Source of the DNA: CAZHWR01 sp964536085
Lineage (GTDB): Bacteria; Bacillota; Clostridia; Oscillospirales; Ruminococcaceae
NCBI GenBank assembly: GCA_964536085.1
Contig: CAZHWR010000018.1
Coordinates: 1 to 34,808 of the forward strand
Length of the DNA: 34,808 bases
Direction: 5' to 3'
The first letter of the stretch is position 1. Each line of letters starts with the position of its first letter. The notes below the pieces were generated by a model that was not told where the DNA came from, ran no database searches, and was given only the letters and a program-made list of their open reading frames with translations. The position numbers and the translations under genes are program-made. Shown here piece by piece: positions 1 through 6,728 of this stretch.

Positions 1-1089
1 TTTGTATTTTTCCGGCATACCCGTTACCTCGTTGCAACCATTCATTTCATTTTTCCGAATGTTCAGTCCAAAAGCTCCTAAAAAGTGTCGAGCATTTTCT
101 ATATTGAAATGTCTGGCGTCATGGTCTTTATTGAGTAAAAAATTCAATTCGCTAATATTTACAGGCTGCAAACAATATTTTTCTGAATCATTTACATCTT
201 GATATGGTGCTGACTTTCTTCCTTTAGCTCTTCTTTTAAATTCTTCGGGAGATATATAGTCAGGTGCAGTTTTGATGGTTTCATTATAGAATTTTACAGC
301 GCCTTTCCATATTGAATTTAACTCATCATATTCCAAATGCGGTTGGCACTTGTTGGCTTCATTTAAAAAGCTCTGAAGTGCTTCATCGGTTTTATCACCG
401 TATCGTTTTAGTACACGAGCGGCATAGCTTGTCATATAAGTGTTTCTGTTGCCCTCGTGAATAATGTCATGGGCAACATATTGATTTTGCTTTGATGATG
501 TTTTTTCTTCATTTTGCAGTTTGGGTTCATTACATCTTTCCTTATTGCCGTCTGGAATATCTTTCATAAAGTCAGAAAGCAGAATTTCACCATCGCAGTA
601 TTCAATTTTAGGAGTTGCCACTCCGTAAAACAAACGTGCACCATCTTTGGCATTAAAGTCAAAGTAAGGAAAATGATAGCAGATTTTTCTCTTTAGGGCT
701 ACATATTTATCTAACTCATAAATTGGATTTATTGCAAAATAAACATGAAATTTCGGTCTTGGAGTTTTATTTCCTTTTGGTTTTAAATGATTCCTTGAAT
801 ATGAAACATAAAACGGAACATTCGGAAAAGCTTTTTTAATATCCTTGGCAGTTTTCCACTCATTTTGATTATCACTTTCCGTATTATCAACATCAAGCAT
901 AATACAATCTGCTTGGATAAAATTATCATTTTTACGCTTATTCCCTCTATAAGCTGCGCAAACGTGGTCACACGCTACAACCTGTTTTAAATCTTTCTCG
1001 CTTTTTATTCTTTTTCCATATGGATATATTGTATTAATATTGTTTTCACGGACATTGTTATAGTAAAGTGTAAATTCATTCGTTCTCAT
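1..1089 (-). CDS. Primase-polymerase (PrimPol/PriCT) protein of a mobile element, 3' end outside window
   Basis: An open frame of 363 codons starts at the ATG complementary to 1087-1089 and is still open at base 1. A GGAGGT ribosome site lies 9 bases upstream of the ATG. Residues 65-68 read LDVD, the metal-binding DxD of archaeo-eukaryotic-type primases. KFH at 113-115 and DGARLFYG at 149-156 fit the second and third PrimPol motifs. Residues about 205-268 (HDIIHEGNRNTYM onward) look like a PriCT primase C-terminal helical domain. Residues from about 305 resemble the start of a VapE/VirE-type helicase region, which would continue to the left. Such proteins initiate replication of phages, satellites and integrative elements. 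The family-level call is fairly firm. The helicase extension is an inference from about 60 residues. Confidence 0.75.
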   Translation of the reverse strand, partial: MRTNEFTLYYNNVRENNINTIYPYGKRIKSEKDLKQVVACDHVCAAYRGNKRKNDNFIQADCIMLDVDNTESDNQNEWKTAKDIKKAFPNVPFYVSYSRNHLKPKGNKTPRPKFHVYFAINPIYELDKYVALKRKICYHFPYFDFNAKDGARLFYGVATPKIEYCDGEILLSDFMKDIPDGNKERCNEPKLQNEEKTSSKQNQYVAHDIIHEGNRNTYMTSYAARVLKRYGDKTDEALQSFLNEANKCQPHLEYDELNSIWKGAVKFYNETIKTAPDYISPEEFKRRAKGRKSAPYQDVNDSEKYCLQPVNISELNFLLNKDHDARHFNIENARHFLGAFGLNIRKNEMNGCNEVTGMPEKYK

Positions 1090-1360
1090 AAATATATACC
1101 TCCATTGTGTTAGCCATAAAGAACGGCTTTCTTTCCGTAAAAGCAAGCCATTCTTTCATAACCATACAAGGAGTTTTATAGTATAATACTTATAAGGTGG
1201 GGATTATACCTTTTACCAACAAGTTCCGCCTTAAAACCATTGTTATCAGGTTTATTCAGCCATAGTTATAGTAGGTAACTACTTGTCCTTATTTCAAATA
1301 AAAAATGAATGGTCGCTTTTGTGTTTTGTACGATTCCATTCATTTATAATAAGCAATTTT
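1090..1360 (-). other. Hairpin-rich leader between truncated sigK and the primase gene
   Basis: No convincing gene is present in these 271 bases. Five consecutive inverted repeats can be read: 1118-1129 with 1145-1156 (12 bp, one mismatch), 1193-1200 with 1226-1233 (8 bp, one wobble pair), 1234-1238 with 1249-1253, 1263-1268 with 1276-1281, and 1303-1312 with 1336-1345. The last is followed on the minus strand by a T-rich run and could terminate sigK transcription. The others lie upstream of the primase gene and could be a structured leader, operators, or a replication origin of the element. Confidence 0.4.
1303..1345 (-). terminator. Possible terminator downstream of truncated sigK
   Basis: A perfect 10-bp inverted repeat (AAATGAATGG with CCATTCATTT) has a 23-base loop. 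Read on the minus strand it is followed by TTTATTT. It lies just inside the element, 16 bases beyond the sigK stop, where it would separate sigK transcription from the primase gene. The loop is long for an intrinsic terminator. Confidence 0.4.
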
Positions 1361-1378
1361 CTATACATATGAACGCGA
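1361..1378 (-). other. Predicted sigK/element junction (attachment site)
   Basis: The sigma-K-like protein sequence matches the family through GISRSYV and then meets a TAG stop at 1361-1363. In known sigma-K proteins this point continues with SRIEKK-type residues. The recombination core should therefore lie in or next to the last six codons. The exact core cannot be fixed without the other end of the element. Confidence 0.6.
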
Positions 1379-1999
1379 TATTCCCAAAACGCTTGCAACC
1401 TCCCGCTGAGTCATCGGGAGGTTTGCTTTTATCCCGTAGCGCATAAGTATGATTTGCTGTTCGCGTTCATCAAGAGATTCGGATATGTATTTTTTCAGCT
1501 GTTCGGTTTTAATTTTTAAATCTAGGATATCGGCTATGTTATCGTCTTCGGCCATAATGTCCATAATCGTGAGTGAGTTGCCGTCGCCGTCCGAATCGAT
1601 TGGGTCGTTAAAGTATACGTTGCCCGCGGTTTTCTTAACATTTCTGAAATGCATAAGTATTTCGTTTTCAATACATCGTGACGCATAGGTCGCAAAGCGG
1701 GCGCCCTTCTCATAGCTGAAGGTGTTTACCGCCTTGATAAGTCCTATAGTTCCGATGGAGATTAGATCCTCCTGCTCATTTGAAACCGCGTAGTATTTTT
1801 TTACAATATGCGCCACCAGACGGAGATTGTGTTCGATTAAAGCGTCGTGCGCCGAAACGTCGCCGTCTTTCATTTTTTCAAAAAGCTCGCGCTCCTTTGA
1901 GGGCGAAAGCGGCTTTGGGAATGAGCCTGTGTTTTCGAGATGCAGGGCAAAATAGAGCATATTGGCGGACAAAAAAGAGATAATTGCTGACAGTATCAT
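1361..1999 (-). CDS. sigK: Pro-sigma-K, 5' part of an interrupted sigK gene
   Basis: Mother-cell RNA polymerase sigma factor for late sporulation. The chosen start at 1999 gives a 212-residue product that opens with a hydrophobic stretch of about 20 residues, like the sigma-K prosequence that SpoIVFB removes. FPKPLS follows at residues 27-32, where B. subtilis has FPQPLS. Region 2 is clear (EHNLRLVAHIVKKYY, DLISIGTIGLIKAV, ATYASRCIENEILMH). Region 4 reaches TQREVASVLGISRSYV and then stops. About 25 residues, including most of the region 4.2 recognition helix, are missing, so this product should not recognise -35 elements. An AAAGGA site lies upstream of the start. Identity as sigma-K rather than sigma-E rests on the prosequence and the FPKPLS segment. 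The break is best explained by element insertion. Confidence 0.88.
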   Translation of the reverse strand: MILSAIISFLSANMLYFALHLENTGSFPKPLSPSKERELFEKMKDGDVSAHDALIEHNLRLVAHIVKKYYAVSNEQEDLISIGTIGLIKAVNTFSYEKGARFATYASRCIENEILMHFRNVKKTAGNVYFNDPIDSDGDGNSLTIMDIMAEDDNIADILDLKIKTEQLKKYISESLDEREQQIILMRYGIKANLPMTQREVASVLGISRSYV

Positions 2000-2106
2000 A
2001 GCTGTAACGTTCCTTTCTTGCCCGATTTCGGCAGATAGGCCGACTGCGAGTTTCAAGCCGAAGCCGGGCGGTCTTTTAAATAAATATGAAAAAAACGCCG
2101 GCGTTT

Positions 2107-2134
2107 TGTATGTCCGCAGAATGTTTTGCCGCCG
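2107..2134 (-). promoter_or_regulatory. Possible sigma-E-type promoter for sigK
   Basis: On the minus strand CATACAAAA begins at 2112. CATACA is the usual -10 core of sigma-E promoters, and sigma-E drives sigK in B. subtilis. The upstream AAAACATT is only a poor match to the sigma-E -35. The implied leader to the sigK start is about 100 bases. This is weak evidence based on the -10 alone. Confidence 0.3.
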
Positions 2135-2236
2135 GAAATTAAATTTGTAATCGATAAGCAGGATGAAAGAATCGGCAATTTATTTTTACGGCGGAGCGCA
2201 AAAATAAAAATTTTTTATATCTGTAAAGCAAAATAC

Positions 2237-2265
2237 TTGACAAGCGCTTCGGGCGGGTATATAAT
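2237..2265 (+). promoter_or_regulatory. Sigma-A promoter of the ylxM-ffh operon
   Basis: TTGACA at 2237-2242 and TATAAT at 2260-2265 are both perfect consensus hexamers, separated by 17 bases. Transcription should start near 2272, about 43 bases before the ylxM ATG. Confidence 0.9.
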
Positions 2266-2314
2266 ATTAAAGATATAAAGTAAAAGCCTTTATAGTTGAA
2301 AAAGGGGATTTTAC

Positions 2315-2671
2315 ATGAGTGGAAAAAATCTTGAGGTTTCGGTTTTGCTCGATTACTACGGTAAGTTGCTCACCGAAAAACAACTTGACGTAACCGAGCT
2401 TTACTATAATGAAGACCTTTCGCTGGGCGAAATTTCCGAACTGGAGGATATCTCGCGGCAGGGCGTGCGCGACTCGATAAAGCGTGCGGAGGCGTTTTTA
2501 TTCGAGCTTGAGGATAAGCTCGGAATGGTGAAAAAGCTTTCTGCGCTTTCCAATTCGCTCGAGCAGATAAGCGGATTTGCTTCAGACGCTCTTGGCGGCG
2601 GAAGCGGGGACGTTAGGGAATACCTTTCAAAAATCAAAGAAATATCGGATGAAGCGCAGAAAATCATTTAG
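2315..2671 (+). CDS. ylxM: YlxM/UPF0122 helix-turn-helix protein
   Basis: A 118-residue protein of the YlxM family, which sits before ffh in most Firmicutes and is thought to act with the signal recognition particle. The helix-turn-helix is visible around residues 20-65 (DVTELYYNEDLSLGEISELE then ISRQGVRDSIKRAE). The rest is acidic and helical. The ATG follows an AAGGGG ribosome site at normal distance. It is the first gene of the operon behind the consensus promoter, and ffh follows after 38 bases. The family call is strong; the biochemical role in any organism is less well defined. Confidence 0.9.
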   Translation: MSGKNLEVSVLLDYYGKLLTEKQLDVTELYYNEDLSLGEISELEDISRQGVRDSIKRAEAFLFELEDKLGMVKKLSALSNSLEQISGFASDALGGGSGDVREYLSKIKEISDEAQKII

Positions 2672-2709
2672 CGCGGTTTGAGATTTATATACGAAACGAG
2701 GTGAGCGCA

Positions 2710-4062
2710 GTGGCATTCGAGGGATTGTCGGATAAATTGTCGGCGGCTTTCAAGCGGCTTAAAAACAAGGGCAGACTCTCCGAGAGCGACGTTAAAGAAG
2801 CGATGCGCGAGGTGCGGCTTGCGCTTTTGGAGGCGGACGTTAACTACAAGGTCGTAAAGGACTTTGTTAAAAAGGTAAGCGACCGCGCCGTAGGGGAAGA
2901 CGTTTTGAAAAGTCTCACTCCCGCGCAGCAGGTAATTAAAATAGTAAACGAAGAGCTCACAAATCTCATGGGCGGCGAGAACAGCAGAATAAAATTTCCG
3001 TCCAAGCCGCCGTGTATCGTTATGATGTGCGGCCTGCAGGGATCGGGTAAAACCACTCACTGTGCAAAAATTGCGAAGCACTTTTTGTCGCAGGGACACA
3101 GACCGCTGCTTGTCGCTTGCGACGTTTACCGCCCTGCGGCGATAAAGCAGTTGCAGGTCGTGGGCGAGCAGGCGGGTGTTCCCGTTTTTGAAATGGGTAC
3201 GGAAAACCCCGTTAAAATCGCAAAGGAAGCGGTAAAGCACGCAAAGGATCACGGCAACGATTTGGTTTTGCTGGATACTGCGGGAAGACTTCACATAGAC
3301 GAACAGCTTATGAAAGAGCTGGAGGATATAAAATCCAAGGTCGAGCCGACCGAGATACTGCTCGTGGTGGACGCTATGACTGGTCAGGACGCTGTCAACG
3401 TCGCGCAGTCGTTTAACGACGCGCTCGGAATAGACGGCGTTGTACTCACAAAGCTCGACGGCGACACCCGCGGAGGCGCCGCGCTTTCGGTTTTGGCGGT
3501 GACGGGCAAGCCCGTCAAGTTTGCGGGTATCGGCGAAAAGCTTTCCGATTTGGAGCCGTTTCACCCCGAAAGAATGGCTTCGAGAATACTCGGCATGGGC
3601 GATGTTTTGACGCTTATTGAAAAGGCGCAGACTCAGGTGGACGAAAAGGAAGCCGAGCAGCTTGCGCAGAAATTAAAGGAAAACAGCTTTGATTTAAACG
3701 ACCTGCTCGCGCAGATGAAGCAGATAAAAAAGATGGGTCCGCTAAAGCAGATAATGTCTATGATTCCGGGGGTCGGCAAACAGCTGGAAAACGTCGACGT
3801 GGACGACAGACAGCTTTACAGAATCGAGGCGATAATAACCTCGATGACCCCGAAAGAAAGAGAAAAGCCCTCGATAATTAATCCCAGCTGCAAAAAGCGT
3901 ATCGCCGCGGGAAGCGGAACGCGGGTGGAGGACGTAAACAAGCTTTTGCGCCAATTTGAGCAGATGCAGAAGATGATGAAGCAACTGGGAAAATCCGGCA
4001 AGCGCGGCAAACGCGGAAGAATGATGATGCCGCCCGGCTCTATGCCCGGCATGCCGATGTAA
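2710..4062 (+). CDS. ffh: Signal recognition particle GTPase Ffh (SRP54)
   Basis: Protein core of the SRP, which binds signal sequences and SRP RNA and docks on FtsY for co-translational membrane insertion. The product is 450 residues, a normal length. An N-terminal helical bundle is followed by the G domain with GLQGSGKTTHCAKIA (P-loop), DTAGRLHIDEQLM and TKLDGDTRGGA. The methionine-rich M domain ends in a basic, Met-rich tail. I place the start at GTG 2710, giving MAFEGLSDKL as in the family, with GAGGTGAG as ribosome site 4-7 bases upstream. The in-frame GTG at 2701 lies inside that ribosome site. Confidence 0.97.
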   Translation: MAFEGLSDKLSAAFKRLKNKGRLSESDVKEAMREVRLALLEADVNYKVVKDFVKKVSDRAVGEDVLKSLTPAQQVIKIVNEELTNLMGGENSRIKFPSKPPCIVMMCGLQGSGKTTHCAKIAKHFLSQGHRPLLVACDVYRPAAIKQLQVVGEQAGVPVFEMGTENPVKIAKEAVKHAKDHGNDLVLLDTAGRLHIDEQLMKELEDIKSKVEPTEILLVVDAMTGQDAVNVAQSFNDALGIDGVVLTKLDGDTRGGAALSVLAVTGKPVKFAGIGEKLSDLEPFHPERMASRILGMGDVLTLIEKAQTQVDEKEAEQLAQKLKENSFDLNDLLAQMKQIKKMGPLKQIMSMIPGVGKQLENVDVDDRQLYRIEAIITSMTPKEREKPSIINPSCKKRIAAGSGTRVEDVNKLLRQFEQMQKMMKQLGKSGKRGKRGRMMMPPGSMPGMPM

Positions 4063-4148
4063 ATTTGGTTTCAACCTAGATTTATCCCTATTTAGGTTAA
4101 GTCTAATATGGTTGTAATATATTAACTTATATTCAGGAGGTGACAGTA

Positions 4149-4391
4149 ATGGCTGTTAAAATAAGACTTCGCCGCATGGGCGCTAAAAAGGCTCCTTTCT
4201 ACCGCATTGTGGTTGCTGATTCCAGATATCCGCGCGACGGCAGATTCATTGAGGAAATCGGATACTACGATCCCACAAAAGAGCCCAGCGTTGTTAAGGT
4301 GGACGCCGAAAAAGCCAAAAAATGGATGGCAAACGGCGCTCAGCCCACAGACACAGTTAAAAAGCTTTTAAAAGACAACGGCGCTATATAG
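4149..4391 (+). CDS. rpsP: 30S ribosomal protein S16
   Basis: An 80-residue small-subunit ribosomal protein beginning MAVKIRLRRMGAKKAPFYRI, followed by VVADSRYPRDGRFIEEIGYYDP. Length and sequence are typical of S16. AGGAGG at 4135-4140 lies 8 bases before the ATG, which favours this start over the GTG at 4140 inside the ribosome site. The gene follows ffh after 86 bases that contain a weak inverted repeat (AACCTA...TAGGTT) but no clear promoter. It is followed closely by khpA, the usual order in clostridia. Confidence 0.97.
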   Translation: MAVKIRLRRMGAKKAPFYRIVVADSRYPRDGRFIEEIGYYDPTKEPSVVKVDAEKAKKWMANGAQPTDTVKKLLKDNGAI

Positions 4392-4406
4392 TAAGGAGGA
4401 AAAGCT

Positions 4407-4640
4407 TTGGAAAACCTACTTATTGCCATCGCTCAGGGTCTTGTCGATGATAAAGATGCCGTCAAGGTGACGGTGGACGAGCCCAACGAGGAGGGAATAG
4501 TCGTTTATCATTTAAACGTCGCTCCCGACGATATGGGCCGCGTTATCGGCAAGCAGGGGCGTATTGCCAAGGCTCTGCGCACGGTTATGCGCGCGGGGGC
4601 AAGCCGCATCGGTCAGAAGATAATGGTTGAAATCGACTGA
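4407..4640 (+). CDS. khpA: KH-domain RNA-binding protein KhpA
   Basis: A 77-residue single-KH-domain protein (formerly YlqC). The GXXG loop is GKQG within MGRVIGKQGRIAKALRT at about residues 46-62. KhpA pairs with KhpB/Jag in other Firmicutes and binds RNA, with effects on cell size and division. The start is TTG at 4407, preceded by AAGGAGG 7-8 bases upstream, and no better ATG exists in frame. It lies between rpsP (15-base gap) and rimM, the usual place. Confidence 0.93.
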   Translation: MENLLIAIAQGLVDDKDAVKVTVDEPNEEGIVVYHLNVAPDDMGRVIGKQGRIAKALRTVMRAGASRIGQKIMVEID

Positions 4641-4667
4641 TAACAATTTATGACAATTGACAATCAT

Positions 4668-4702
4668 GGGAATGCAGAGCGCTGCGTTCCCTGTTTGTGT
4701 TT
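4668..4702 (+). terminator. Possible terminator or attenuator between khpA and rimM
   Basis: A 10-bp stem (GGGAATGCAG at 4668-4677 with CTGCGTTCCC at 4682-4691, one G-T pair) has a 4-base loop and is followed by TGTTTGTGTTTT. It could reduce read-through from the ribosomal genes into rimM-trmD. The short repetitive sequence just before it (ACAATTTATGACAATTGACAAT) may be a remnant of a dispersed repeat. Confidence 0.45.
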
Positions 4703-4781
4703 TAGGAACTGCGCGGGGCTATTGTCCGCAGTATTTTCGGACTTGCCTTAATCGGTGCCGGATAAAGTCAGGGTGGTTATA

Positions 4782-5315
4782 ATGGAAAAAAGCAGATATC
4801 TTGAAATCGGGCAGATAGTCAATACTCACGGGATAAAGGGCGAAGTGCGCGTGAAGCCGTGGTGCGATTCTCCGTTTGATTTGGAGGGGCTTGAAACGGT
4901 TTATTCAGACGGCGGCAAGGCGCAATTCAAGGTGCTTTCGGCAAGAGTGCATAAAAATGTCGTGGTCGTTAAGCTCGACGGTGTAGACGACATCGAGCAG
5001 GCGCAAAAGCTCAGAAATAAGATTTTGCTCGCAGACCGCGGGGATTTTTCGCTCCCCGAGGGAAGATATTTTGTTGCGGATTTGCTTGGCATGGAAATCG
5101 TGGATAACGATTCGGGCAGGGTGTACGGCAGGCTGACCGACGTTTTGCAGTACGGCGCGGCGGACGTTTACGAGGTTTCGGGTGAAAACGGCGGTAAAAT
5201 ACTTATCCCCGCGATAGACGGAGTTGTTTTAAGCCGCGATTTTGAGCAGGATAAAATGCTGGTACGCCTGCCTGACGGGCTTTTGGATACAGCTTTCGGG
5301 GGTAAATCCGAATGA
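4782..5315 (+). CDS. rimM: 16S rRNA processing protein RimM
   Basis: Ribosome maturation factor that assists assembly of the 30S head around S19. The 177-residue product begins MEKSRYLEIGQIVNTHGIKG. The N-terminal RimM barrel shows GEVRVKPWCDSP, and the C-terminal PRC-barrel shows FVADLLGMEIVD...ILIPAIDGVV. The ATG at 4782 is preceded by AGGGTGG. The longer frame from 4755 adds residues not seen in the family. The stop codon overlaps the trmD start (ATGA), so the two are translationally coupled. Confidence 0.95.
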   Translation: MEKSRYLEIGQIVNTHGIKGEVRVKPWCDSPFDLEGLETVYSDGGKAQFKVLSARVHKNVVVVKLDGVDDIEQAQKLRNKILLADRGDFSLPEGRYFVADLLGMEIVDNDSGRVYGRLTDVLQYGAADVYEVSGENGGKILIPAIDGVVLSRDFEQDKMLVRLPDGLLDTAFGGKSE

Positions 5316-6034
5316 GAATTGATATTGCAACGCTGTTTCCCGAAATGTGCGAATCGGTGCTGAGCGAGAGCATAATCGGGAGAGCGAGGAAAAACGGAAA
5401 AGTTGAAATACACTGTCACAACATCCGCGATTATACAATTAACAAGCACAACCGCGTGGACGATTCGCCCTACGGCGGCGGCATGGGCATGGTAATGCTT
5501 GCTCAGCCGATTTACGATTGCTATAAAGCGGTGTGCGATATCATCGGCAAACGTCCGCACACTGTTTATATGTCCCCTCAGGGAAAAACGCTGACGCAGG
5601 ACAAGGCAAGGCAGATAGCGAAGCTCGACAATCTGTTTATTCTGTGCGGGCATTACGAGGGCGTGGACGAGCGGGTGCTCGAAGAGATTGTCGACGAAGA
5701 AATTTCGGTCGGAGATTACGTTTTGACCGGCGGCGAGCTTCCCGCACTCACACTGACCGACGCTGTGGTAAGAATGTTAGACGGTGTTCTTTCTTCGGCG
5801 GAATGCTTTGAGATGGAAAGTCATTACGACGGTTTTTTGGAATATCCGCAGTATACGCGGCCCGAAAGCTGGCGGGGAAAAAATGTGCCGGAAATACTGC
5901 TTTCGGGGCATCACGAAAACATAGAGCGATGGCGGCGGGAGCAGAGTATAATAAGAACACTCGAAAAGCGGCCGGATATTTTAGATGAAACGCGTCTGAG
6001 TGAAAAGGAGCGGGAAAGGCATTTAAAAAAGTAA
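5312..6034 (+). CDS. trmD: tRNA (guanine37-N1)-methyltransferase TrmD
   Basis: Methylates G37 next to the anticodon using S-adenosylmethionine, which prevents +1 frameshifts. The 240-residue product has the SPOUT knot with MSPQGKTLTQ, CGHYEGVDER, SVGDYVLTGGELPAL and, near the end, YPQYTRPESW and LLSGHHENIERWRREQS. Length is normal. It overlaps rimM by 4 bases and is the last gene of this operon, since a separate promoter and the HPr gene follow. Confidence 0.97.
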   Translation: MRIDIATLFPEMCESVLSESIIGRARKNGKVEIHCHNIRDYTINKHNRVDDSPYGGGMGMVMLAQPIYDCYKAVCDIIGKRPHTVYMSPQGKTLTQDKARQIAKLDNLFILCGHYEGVDERVLEEIVDEEISVGDYVLTGGELPALTLTDAVVRMLDGVLSSAECFEMESHYDGFLEYPQYTRPESWRGKNVPEILLSGHHENIERWRREQSIIRTLEKRPDILDETRLSEKERERHLKK

Positions 6035-6336
6035 AAAAGCTTTGGTGTAGCTGCGCATATCCGTTCTTATTTAAAAATCCGTTAATATTTATTGTATTTT
6101 AAGTGAAAAAATTTGTTGTTTACATACAAACCAGTTTACTAAATATAGTGAAAATAGCCAATACAGACTAGATGTTTTTATTTTTTTGTGGCAAACAGCA
6201 GAAATTTTACCGCTTTGTAATAATTAAGTTTCTTTTTCGTTGACGAGCGAGTTTTTTGTGGATATAATAAAACATGACACGGAAAAGTTTTGAAATCAAA
6301 GAGATATACAGACACAGACAGGGAGAGAAATAATTT
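6035..6336 (+). other. AT-rich intergenic region before the HPr gene
   Basis: These 302 bases contain no supportable gene. They are distinctly AT-rich. Near the 3' end lies a strong sigma-A promoter and about 65 bases of leader for the HPr gene. TTGTTT...TAAATA around 6115-6145 is a much weaker promoter-like pair. I see no clear terminator for trmD. Confidence 0.5.
6240..6268 (+). promoter_or_regulatory. Sigma-A promoter of the HPr gene
   Basis: TTGACG at 6240-6245 and TATAAT at 6263-6268 are separated by 17 bases. The expected start near 6275 gives a leader of about 60 bases. I see no obvious cre-type palindrome over the hexamers. Confidence 0.85.
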
Positions 6337-6600
6337 ATGTACGTTCAAGAAGTAAGCGTTGAAAATCAGGTTGGGCTTCATGCGCGTCCGGCAACATTTT
6401 TTATTCAGAAAGCCAATGAGTTTAAGTCTTCTATCTGGGTTGAAAAGGAAGAGCGCCGCGTAAACGCAAAAAGCCTTTTGGGTGTGCTTTCACTCGGTAT
6501 TGTCGGCGGAACAAACATCCGTATAATTGCCGACGGCTCGGATGAAAACGAGGCGGTCGAAGGTTTGGTTAATTTAGTTAAATCGGGATTTAACGAATAA
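6337..6600 (+). CDS. ptsH: Phosphocarrier protein HPr
   Basis: Small phosphocarrier of the sugar phosphotransferase system. In the 87-residue product the catalytic histidine of GLHARPA falls at residue 15, and the regulatory serine of NAKSLLG falls at residue 46. That is the layout of Firmicute HPr, which is a substrate of HPr kinase and a CcpA co-regulator. A histidine rather than glutamine at 15 rules out Crh. The gene stands alone, with its own promoter and terminator and no ptsI next to it, as often seen in clostridia. The ATG follows a GGGAGAG ribosome site. Confidence 0.95.
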   Translation: MYVQEVSVENQVGLHARPATFFIQKANEFKSSIWVEKEERRVNAKSLLGVLSLGIVGGTNIRIIADGSDENEAVEGLVNLVKSGFNE

Positions 6601-6615
6601 AAGCGCTTAACCCTT

Positions 6616-6648
6616 TCAGCGCCGCCTTTTCAGGCGGCGCTGATTTTT
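6616..6648 (+). terminator. Terminator of the HPr gene
   Basis: A perfect 11-bp GC-rich stem (TCAGCGCCGCC with GGCGGCGCTGA), a 6-base loop and a run of five T form a classic intrinsic terminator, 15 bases after the HPr stop codon. Confidence 0.95.
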
Positions 6649-6728
6649 ATATAGAATATGAGCGGGGCGGGTCTGCAAAGAGGATTTAAAGGAAAAGCGC
6701 AGACTCTGAAAAAGGAACAGTGGTTAAA

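Larger units (their letters stand above)
1..1360 (-). mobile_element. Right-hand end of a sigK-intervening (skin-like) element, partial
   Basis: This stretch is visibly richer in A and T than the rest of the window. It carries a replication-type primase gene typical of phage-like and integrative elements, and it begins precisely where the sigK reading frame is broken. The genes next to it on the other side are ordinary chromosomal housekeeping genes. I infer that it is one end of a prophage-like element inserted in sigK. The recombinase, the rest of the element and the 3' part of sigK would lie to the left, outside the window. An alternative is a decayed element that has permanently inactivated sigK. 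Confidence 0.68.
2000..2314. other. Divergent intergenic region between sigK and ylxM
   Basis: This 315-base gap holds the sigK leader on the minus strand and the ylxM promoter on the plus strand. A 16-base self-complementary sequence at 2092-2107 (AAAACGCCGGCGTTTT) sits next to a possible sigma-E -10 element for sigK. No coding sequence in the gap is convincing. Confidence 0.5.

Noticed and set aside
1076..1165. A 29-codon minus-strand frame just before and overlapping the start of the primase gene (begins MVMKEWLAF).
   Set aside because: There is no ribosome site before either of its first two ATG codons, and its 3' part is simply the primase ribosome site and start read in another frame. 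A coupled leader peptide is possible but not supported.
1..1360. A defence system in the left element.
   Set aside because: Only a replication-type primase gene is visible, with no effector or nuclease domain.
2668..3564. A 298-codon frame on the minus strand.
   Set aside because: It lies wholly opposite ffh, whose GTPase motifs are unmistakable. Its translation has no domain features and only reflects ffh codon bias.
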